Positions 6,012 to 10,212 of a stretch of 10,212 nucleotides of DNA are shown here, piece after piece. The stretch comes from Pseudomonadota bacterium (GTDB taxonomy: Bacteria; Pseudomonadota; Gammaproteobacteria; Halothiobacillales; Halothiobacillaceae). The translations under genes and the position numbers were made by a program. The notes under the pieces are model-generated. The model ran no database searches and had not been told where the DNA came from. It saw nothing but the letters and a program-made list of their open reading frames with translations. The stretch's first letter is position 1, and each line of letters starts with the position of its first letter. Location of the stretch: positions 1 to 10,212 of the forward strand of contig JAJYPA010000277.1 of assembly GCA_021795795.1 (NCBI GenBank), read 5' to 3'.

Positions 6012-6026
6012 GGTAATCGAATTACC
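6012..6026. promoter_or_regulatory. palindromic operator candidate for htpX
   Basis: GGTAAT-CGA-ATTACC is a perfect 6+3+6 inverted repeat between the htpX -10 box and its ribosome binding site, covering the expected transcription start near 6025. This is where a repressor would block transcription. It could instead be a small 5'-leader hairpin, but it is too AT-rich to be a strong terminator. Confidence 0.5.
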
Positions 6027-6031
6027 TAAAT

Positions 6032-6061
6032 ATGTTAGCCGACGACGGTGTTTATTGCCAA
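6032..6061 (-). promoter_or_regulatory. htpX promoter candidate
   Basis: On the minus strand TTGGCA (6061-6056) and TAACAT (6037-6032) are 18 bases apart, overlapping the end of the 93-residue gene. They fit sigma-70 boxes and would give a leader of about 30 bases to the htpX ATG. The palindrome at 6012-6026 lies directly downstream. Confidence 0.45.
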
Positions 6062-6316
6062 TGCTTCCCCTTGCAGGGTGCAACCCCGCACGTATTCCCG
6101 CAGCCACGCCGGATCATTCCATTTGCCCTTGCGCACCATGCAGGCAATCAACTTCTCGACGGCACTACCCTGTACTGCATCTACCCACTCGTGAAAATCC
6201 TGGCTGTCACCATAGGCGTCGATAATTGCGCCCATAACGAGTGTGTAACCCGCTGGCAGGTGACCAGCATCAACATGCCGAAAAATCCGGTCAGCGATGT
6301 GCTGAATGTTTGCCAT
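6035..6316 (-). CDS. 93-residue protein, unknown
   Basis: The ATG at 6316 overlaps the previous stop as TAATG, a classic coupling arrangement, so I prefer it to the in-frame start two codons upstream. The product (MANIQHIADRIFRHVDAGHL at the start) looks like a small soluble helical protein with tryptophans at DFHEWVDAV and KWNDPAWLREYV. No transmembrane segment, signal peptide or known motif is seen. It is the last gene of the minus-strand operon; the htpX promoter sits in its final codons. Confidence 0.5.
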   Translation of the reverse strand: MANIQHIADRIFRHVDAGHLPAGYTLVMGAIIDAYGDSQDFHEWVDAVQGSAVEKLIACMVRKGKWNDPAWLREYVRGCTLQGEALAINTVVG

Positions 6317-6555
6317 TAGCAACCCCTACGGGGTGCCAACCCTCTGCCGGATGCAACACCTGCTGGAATGTGAACATCGGGATTCTTGGCTAGTGATTGT
6401 GGTAACGGCTTCGCCATGGCGGATTTCAGCAATTCCTGCGCTTTATTGCGACTGTTCGCGTCGCCCTCACGTAGCAAGCGAAAAATCTCCACCGATAGCT
6501 TGCTGGTTTTTTCTGGAAGTTCGTGTGATACCGCATGTTTCATTTTTCTACTCAC
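6316..6555 (-). CDS. 79-residue protein ending in an 18-bp repeat array, unknown
   Basis: The start is GTG at 6555 with GGAG six bases upstream (6565-6562), a clear ribosome binding site; an internal ATG four codons later is less well placed. Residues 10-50 are helical and charged (KTSKLSVEIFRLLREGDANS and on through QELLKSAMAK). The last 17 residues, IPAGVASGRGLAPRRGC plus the stop, are encoded by a degenerate 18-bp repeat array, giving a Gly/Arg/Pro tail unlike the rest. The array probably extended the gene or replaced its end. It is coupled to the following gene by a one-base stop/start overlap. The family is not recognised. Confidence 0.5.
   Translation of the reverse strand: MSRKMKHAVSHELPEKTSKLSVEIFRLLREGDANSRNKAQELLKSAMAKPLPQSLAKNPDVHIPAGVASGRGLAPRRGC
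6319..6369. repeat. array 1 of 18-bp palindromic repeats
   Basis: Three units, 6319-6333 (partial), 6334-6351 and 6352-6369, each have a core of the type ACCCC-TAC-GGGG or degenerate forms. The minus-strand unit TCCGGCAGAGGGTTGGCA matches the + strand unit TCCTGCCAAGGGTTTGCA of array 2 at 14 of 18 positions, so the two arrays are in inverted orientation. Confidence 0.65.
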
Positions 6556-6595
6556 AAAACACTCCTTTGTATCTGTGGATCATCGCGCCAACAGG

Positions 6596-7549
6596 TTACG
6601 ACCGCGACGAAATAACAGGGGGTTGCCCCCCCGCAGGGGGCTGCACCCCGGCATGGGGTTGTATCCTGCCAAGGGTTTGCACGTTATCGTCTTGATGAAC
6701 GGGAATGGAGGGCATTAGTCGCGCCGGATGCGTATATGCGACCTGCGGAACCAATTGACCTGATCCTTCACCGTAACGAGCCGCATGTCCGTTGGTGGCG
6801 TCGATCAGGAAACCAAAGACCAGACCGATAACAAAAGCCCCCAGCGCCACCACTTCGACGTGATGCTTGATGGTATGGGTTAAAATCTTACGGTCTTCGT
6901 GACTCCAGCCTTTGGTGAGCGTTCCAATGCGTTTTGGTTGAGAAAAAGGGCATAATTGCGCTGGCGAAATCTCCGGCGGCATGGGATCATCACTCCATGC
7001 TGGTGGCAATGAAGAAAAAGCTTCGGCGATGTTGTTTGCCGTCACTTGCTGCGTAGCCCCGTTGTCGTCTGCTGCGGACCATTCCAAATCACCATTATTG
7101 ATAGCCGTATTGTCGATTTCATAATAAATATGTATCCCCAAAATGCGTGACGCCATTTCCAGCCCCGCATCGCGCGCATCGGGTGGCAGATCACCCAGGA
7201 ATATGAATAGTATGTTTTTCCAGCAAAGCAATTCTTCATGCGACAGAATGTCTTCAATGGACTCCGAAGAACTCGAAGCCACGAAACGCGGCCTTTCTTT
7301 AGGTGCAGGCCACGGTGACGGACGTGGTTCTTCCAGATACGCCTCTGGTGAGTGAGGTATTGCTGGTGGATACCCGATACTTTTTTGCATGTCACAGCGT
7401 ATTGCAAACAATTTTTCCAACATCTCGTTATGAGACATGCTCCACGTATTATAACTAGCATCAAAAAATAGACCGATGCGTTTCGTGAATACCGTGCGCA
7501 ACGGTTCCGAAATGGGGAAATTGTCAGGGTATTCGATAATAACTTTCAT
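6596..7549 (-). CDS. 317-residue single-pass membrane protein with C-terminal repeats, unknown
   Basis: The ATG at 7549 follows AAGGA (spacing seven). Residues 1-60 form a small domain starting MKVIIEYPDNFPISEPLRTV. Residues 61-95 are Pro-rich and disordered. Residues 97-150 look like a folded domain (SIEDILSHEELLCWKNILFI, then SRILGIHIYYE). A single membrane helix lies at about 231-250 (VEVVALGAFVIGLVFGFLI), preceded by a His/Lys-rich segment, which suggests an N-in orientation. The tail, residues 290-311, consists of six-residue repeats (IQPHAG, VQPPAG, GQPPVI) encoded by the 18-bp array. It sits 24 bases after the nuclease gene in the same operon, so it could anchor or regulate it. No homologous family is recognised. 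Confidence 0.6.
   Translation of the reverse strand: MKVIIEYPDNFPISEPLRTVFTKRIGLFFDASYNTWSMSHNEMLEKLFAIRCDMQKSIGYPPAIPHSPEAYLEEPRPSPWPAPKERPRFVASSSSESIEDILSHEELLCWKNILFIFLGDLPPDARDAGLEMASRILGIHIYYEIDNTAINNGDLEWSAADDNGATQQVTANNIAEAFSSLPPAWSDDPMPPEISPAQLCPFSQPKRIGTLTKGWSHEDRKILTHTIKHHVEVVALGAFVIGLVFGFLIDATNGHAARYGEGSGQLVPQVAYTHPARLMPSIPVHQDDNVQTLGRIQPHAGVQPPAGGQPPVISSRS
6615..6681. repeat. array 2 of 18-bp palindromic repeats
   Basis: Full units are 6628-6645 (CCCCCGCAGGGGGCTGCA), 6646-6663 (CCCCGGCATGGGGTTGTA) and 6664-6681 (TCCTGCCAAGGGTTTGCA), with a partial unit at 6615-6627. Each unit holds a small hairpin, CCCC-nnn-GGGG. The array lies within the last codons of the 317-residue gene, and its 18-bp period keeps the frame open. 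Confidence 0.8.
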
Positions 7550-7573
7550 GCGGTTTTCCTTGTTTATGGCGTG

Positions 7574-8098
7574 TTACCGGGACGGGAATTCCAACAAGCG
7601 GATTAGCTTCTGGCCGGAAAGGATCGTTACCTGTTCACTCAAAAGATGCACACTTGTTGGAGTTCGTCCGGTATGTACGAAAAATCCACATTCCAGATTT
7701 TCCTTGTGCAAATCTCTGACAAACTGCTTTAGATGGTCCGTTTTAATGGCTCCCTTGTAGCGTTTGCACTGGATGCCCCACCATGTTCCTTTTTGAAAGA
7801 TTCGACCGTCGAGTCCGCCATCTCCGCTGTAGCGGGTACTGCGTTGCACCAGCCAGCCCTCTTTCTGAAAAGCGTCGAGCACCAGCTCCTCGAATACCAG
7901 GGGATCGAGTTTGCGCAAATACGCGATGCGACGCGCAAAGGTTTCCTGCGCGTCCTTGCCCACGATTTCAGAAATCGTGACGGCGCGACGTCCGGCCGCA
8001 TCTTGACGCCGTCGGTGCCCCCGTTTTTTGCGGGACTGAATGCGCGAAAACCAGGCGCGGCCGCGCGCCAGAATCCCGCTCAACATTTTCCGGTCCAT
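7574..8098 (-). CDS. Mrr-like restriction endonuclease-fold protein
   Basis: From the ATG at 8098 it has 174 residues. Residues 1-50 are very basic (SRIQSRKKRGHRRRQ). The Mrr-type catalytic domain (PF04471, PD-(D/E)xK fold) covers about 60-170: LDPLVFEELVLDAFQKEGW, then SGDGGLDGRIF with Asp93 and Asp97, then the IQCKRYKG strand with Gln110 and Lys112, then GFFVHTG. These match the D-(x)n-(Q/E)xK active site of Mrr, RecB-like and related type IV restriction enzymes that cut modified or foreign DNA. It is shorter than E. coli Mrr and lacks a winged-helix recognition domain, the basic N-terminus being the only DNA-contact candidate. It overlaps the upstream 67-residue gene by 19 bases. A start at 8086 is also possible. 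Confidence 0.8.
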   Translation of the reverse strand: MDRKMLSGILARGRAWFSRIQSRKKRGHRRRQDAAGRRAVTISEIVGKDAQETFARRIAYLRKLDPLVFEELVLDAFQKEGWLVQRSTRYSGDGGLDGRIFQKGTWWGIQCKRYKGAIKTDHLKQFVRDLHKENLECGFFVHTGRTPTSVHLLSEQVTILSGQKLIRLLEFPSR

Positions 8099-8283
8099 TC
8101 TCCGCGCCAGCGCAGGGAAGGCCGCTGTGGAGACTGCAATGAATGAATCAGATATAAAGCATCCCGGAGCGCGGCCTGCAATTCTTCCATCATGCCCGGA
8201 TACAAACGTGGATCGGGGCAATTCCGTCGCGTGAGGCCGCACCAGTAATTGATCTTCACCTTTACTTCCAGAGGAGATGCCAT
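8080..8283 (-). CDS. 67-residue protein, unknown
   Basis: The ATG at 8283 follows a strong GGGAGGGG (about 8296-8289). It begins 22 bases before the end of the lipoprotein gene, and its own end overlaps the nuclease start by 19 bases. The nested arrangement on both sides indicates a tightly coupled operon. The product (MASPLEVKVKINYWCGLTRR at the start) has a helical middle, MMEELQAALRDALYLIHSL, and an Arg/Trp-rich end. The short charged helix would suit a partner or inhibitor of the nuclease, but that is inference from gene order. No family is recognised. Confidence 0.5.
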   Translation of the reverse strand: MASPLEVKVKINYWCGLTRRNCPDPRLYPGMMEELQAALRDALYLIHSLQSPQRPSLRWRGEWTGKC

Positions 8284-8600
8284 TGCGACCCCTCCCGGAT
8301 CATGTCGATCACGCCGCGATGCCCCAAAGAGGGATGACCGTGAAATTTCATGTACACGGAGCAGGCGCGCACATCGGGTTTGCTCGTGGGTACGCACTTT
8401 TCGACGTGAGTGTGTATCAAACTTTCGTAAATGAAGGTGTGGTGATGGTGCTCCGGCCAATGCAGATGCAGGGAATGATTCCCCGTCAGAGATTTGACGA
8501 AGGCCAGTTTGACGGCTTTTCCCGGCGGTTCGGAATGCATGGCACAACCGGCCAGACCCAGGGCAGCAGCGACGAACAGCACCTCTTTCATACGAGACAT
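8262..8600 (-). CDS. histidine-rich lipoprotein, unknown
   Basis: A 112-residue protein from the ATG at 8600, preceded by AAAAGGAG (about 8614-8607). Residues 1-18 form a short signal peptide with lipobox LAGC, so Cys19 is the expected lipid attachment site. The mature part is rich in histidine: NHSLHLHWPEHHHHTFIYES at 41-60, with more His at 63, 65, 88, 90 and 94. Cys69 and Cys80 could form a disulfide, consistent with a periplasmic location. The His cluster may bind metal. It heads the operon that leads into the nuclease, after the terminator at 8706-8728, so a promoter probably lies within 8601-8705, though I see no clear boxes. The family is not recognised. Confidence 0.6.
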   Translation of the reverse strand: MSRMKEVLFVAAALGLAGCAMHSEPPGKAVKLAFVKSLTGNHSLHLHWPEHHHHTFIYESLIHTHVEKCVPTSKPDVRACSVYMKFHGHPSLGHRGVIDMIREGSQWHLLWK

Positions 8601-8705
8601 GATTTTCTCCTTTTCCGGTTTTTCACGTTTTTCACAATCCTCAACCCCTTGGTGCCGCAGTGCTGCGCACGGCATGTCCTGCGGATGGCAGAGATTGCGC
8701 TTCAT

Positions 8706-8728
8706 AAAAAAGTCCGGAGTGGGTCCGG
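8706..8728 (-). terminator. intrinsic terminator after the PP-loop enzyme gene
   Basis: Read on the minus strand, CCGGA-CCCAC-TCCGG forms a 5-bp GC-rich hairpin followed by ACTTTTTT, 57 bases after the stop at 8785. A second small hairpin, TCCGC-TTTT-GCGGA (8748-8735), precedes it. It separates the DotD-like/PP-loop unit from the lipoprotein-nuclease operon. Confidence 0.6.
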
Positions 8729-8784
8729 GCGAGTTCCGCAAAAGCGGAGGAGATTTGCAGCAATCCTTTGGTGCCGTAAGGAAA

Positions 8785-9861
8785 TTACTCGCAAAGTCCG
8801 TAAGCGGATGTACAGACGGGCAAATCGAGCCGATCAAACAGATCCACCGTGCCGTTATCGCCCTTGGCCCATTCCACACGGGCGCGGATGTTGAGGTCGG
8901 CAAAAATGGCCCGATGATCTTTGCGGTCGTCGGCATCACCCATAAAGGTGGAACAACCACGTTTCGATGCTTGTCCGACCAGCATTTCCCACTGAGCTAA
9001 TCGCTCGATTTCCGCCGGTTGGCGGTAGGCAATTTGCGCCAGCCCAGCCTTGTTGCTGTTGATGCACACGCATCCAACGCGGCTTTGTCCCTGAGAATAA
9101 AGAGGATTCAAGGGGCAATCCTGGGAGCGTACAAAATCTACGGTCTGTTGCGCCGTCCAATCCACTAAAGGCCGAAAAGCCCATAGCTTTGGGCCGATGC
9201 GTTCCAGGCGTTTCGCGTTACGGCGATTCGGAGATTCATCACGGCGAATCCCTTGCCAGGAGACGACCGGAAAGCCCTGGTCGATGAGATCAAGCTGAAA
9301 AGCTACGGCGATATTGCGCTTGAGTTCTTCGGTGCAAAATTGGGTCATCCGGGACGGAAACCGGCCTTTCCATAGGCATAAATCCAGAAACGGATTGCCG
9401 GTTGGATGCAGAACCGCCAGTGCCCTACGTTTGGCCTTGTTGGACCAGCGCACCTTTTTACCATGCGCCTTTCGCGTTTTCGGGACAACCTCCTGTATCT
9501 CTACGCCTTTCTTCAATGCTGTGCGATACCTGATAAGCCCTTGGCTGTCTCGTGCCGGCACAATCCGGCCCTGGGCATCTCGAACCGTCACCCGTTGATA
9601 TTCGCGCTTGGTCCGTTGGTCGCGGGCGATAAATCTTCGCTTGGCGGCGATCTCCGCAGAAAAATCCGCCTTGAGCCGATGGATTCGGATGCCCAGATGA
9701 CGCTCCAGATCATCCAGGTACGCATGCGTAACCGGGATTTCATTGCCTGTATCGCAGAAGATGGCAACGATCTGCTCACGCGGTACGCGCTCCAGGGCCA
9801 GCAGCAAGGTCGCCGTGGAGTCCTTGCCGCCCGAGACGCTGATGACGTGGCGAATATGCAC
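8785..9861 (-). CDS. PAPS reductase/DndC-like PP-loop ATPase
   Basis: A 358-residue protein of the PF01507 family. The PP-loop SGGKDS is at residues 10-15, followed by IFCDTGNE at 34-41. Later family blocks are FCTEELK (175-181), SWQGIRRDES (201-210) and RPLVDWTAQQTVDF (230-243). Cys176, Cys264, Cys266 and Cys303 could bind an iron-sulfur cluster or sulfur. Family members activate substrates with ATP for sulfur transfer or reduction: CysH in sulfate assimilation, DndC/SspD in DNA phosphorothioation, and many phage/plasmid proteins of unknown role. An insertion at about 80-150, rich in Lys/Arg, makes it longer than CysH (about 240) and could contact nucleic acid. The start is GTG at 9861, one base after the DotD-like stop. 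No DndD or DndE partner is visible, so the exact reaction is unknown. Confidence 0.8.
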   Translation of the reverse strand: MHIRHVISVSGGKDSTATLLLALERVPREQIVAIFCDTGNEIPVTHAYLDDLERHLGIRIHRLKADFSAEIAAKRRFIARDQRTKREYQRVTVRDAQGRIVPARDSQGLIRYRTALKKGVEIQEVVPKTRKAHGKKVRWSNKAKRRALAVLHPTGNPFLDLCLWKGRFPSRMTQFCTEELKRNIAVAFQLDLIDQGFPVVSWQGIRRDESPNRRNAKRLERIGPKLWAFRPLVDWTAQQTVDFVRSQDCPLNPLYSQGQSRVGCVCINSNKAGLAQIAYRQPAEIERLAQWEMLVGQASKRGCSTFMGDADDRKDHRAIFADLNIRARVEWAKGDNGTVDLFDRLDLPVCTSAYGLCE

Positions 9862-9862
9862 C

Positions 9863-10212
9863 TTACTTTTTCGCGCTCTTGAACCAACTGGTGGGAGTAG
9901 GAAAATATCCTTTCAGGATGGCCGCATGAATCTCCGCCTTTGTCGGTACCCGCAAAATCAACGTCCGTTTACCGGGGATGGCGCGCAATATGGCGGTGGG
10001 CATGGCCTGCCGGTTGATGGCGGCTACCATTTGCTGCACATTGCTATCCCGCTGATAGATGTATACCGAAGGCATGATGGCGGGTTGCGGCTTGGCAAAC
10101 TCCATGCTCCAGCCCATCGCGGTGGCCAGATTGAACGCCACCACGTTCACCGGTCCCTCCCAATGAAAATGAAAGCGGTCCTGCATCGCCTTCTGATGCG
10201 AGGGCGCAATGG
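9863..10212 (-). CDS. DotD/TraH-like type IV secretion lipoprotein, N-terminus outside window
   Basis: The frame is open to the right edge (codons from 10210), so the start is probably outside; ATG at 10186 is internal-looking. The visible part, FHFHWEGPVNVVAFNLATAMGW, then PSVYIYQRDSNVQQMVAAI and GKRTLILRVP, fits the pattern of DotD. DotD is an outer-membrane lipoprotein with a secretin N-domain-like fold (W-x-G-P near the first strand, then an alternating helix/strand layout). In Dot/Icm and IncI systems DotD/TraH works with DotC/TraI to place the channel in the outer membrane. A lipobox would be expected upstream of the window. The following PP-loop gene starts one base after its stop. Recognition is from pattern only. 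Confidence 0.5.
   Translation of the reverse strand, partial: IAPSHQKAMQDRFHFHWEGPVNVVAFNLATAMGWSMEFAKPQPAIMPSVYIYQRDSNVQQMVAAINRQAMPTAILRAIPGKRTLILRVPTKAEIHAAILKGYFPTPTSWFKSAKK

Noticed and set aside
5994..6107. N-terminal extension of HtpX to 311 residues
   Set aside because: The extension is not hydrophobic, overlaps the 93-residue gene and the promoter/operator, and the start at 5993 has a strong ribosome binding site and matches family length.
6319..6681. CRISPR array
   Set aside because: The units are 18 bp, degenerate and directly adjacent, with no unique spacers, and there are no cas genes nearby.
8099..8242. Longer start for the Mrr-like nuclease
   Set aside because: The added 48 residues read as out-of-frame translation of the 67-residue gene, which has its own strong ribosome binding site.
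9406..9882. 158-codon + strand ORF across the PP-loop enzyme gene
   Set aside because: It is antisense to a well-supported PF01507 gene, with no ribosome binding site or recognisable motif.

Overview
The window reads as a stretch of a conjugative mobile element (integrative element or large plasmid) from a moderately GC-rich proteobacterium. I suspect Acidithiobacillus or a relative from the general look of the proteins, but nothing here proves the host. At the left edge is the C-terminus of a VirB4/IcmB-like transfer ATPase. At the right edge, on the opposite strand, is a protein resembling the DotD/TraH subunit of I-type (Dot/Icm, IncI-like) type IV secretion. The roughly 9 kb between them holds small membrane proteins and accessory cargo.

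Layout. (1) 2-2083, + strand: end of the ATPase gene, then tightly packed small membrane proteins and a glycine-zipper lipoprotein. Two successive junctions use almost the same overlapping stop/start sequence. (2) 2084-3582, visibly more AT-rich: a hexapeptide-repeat (beta-helix-like) ORF on + runs tail-to-tail into a minus-strand pair. That pair is a Panacea-domain antitoxin (2972-3556) and a probable PemK-like toxin (2552-2965), apparently expressed from a leaderless promoter. (3) 3583-5124, + strand: a fragment of a disrupted gene, a phage-type AntA/AntB antirepressor containing a strong DNA palindrome and a possibly frameshifted 3' end, then an unknown 119-residue protein.

(4) 5172-9862, all minus strand: the DotD-like gene is followed after one base by a PAPS-reductase/DndC-like PP-loop enzyme, which ends at a good intrinsic terminator. 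Below it runs a compact operon: a His-rich lipoprotein, a 67-residue protein, an Mrr-like nuclease, a 317-residue single-pass membrane protein and two small unknown proteins. htpX, a membrane zinc protease, follows with its own promoter and a palindromic operator candidate. Two short arrays of 18-bp palindromic repeats lie at the 3' ends of two adjacent genes, in opposite orientation.

The + and - blocks converge near 5125-5171. The nuclease, antirepressor, toxin-antitoxin pair and sulfur-chemistry enzyme suggest a cargo zone concerned with stability, defence and regulation, set inside a transfer region. The strongest leads for something undescribed are the six-gene nuclease/membrane operon with its 18-bp arrays, the Panacea/PemK-like pair, and the PP-loop enzyme coupled to a conjugation gene.
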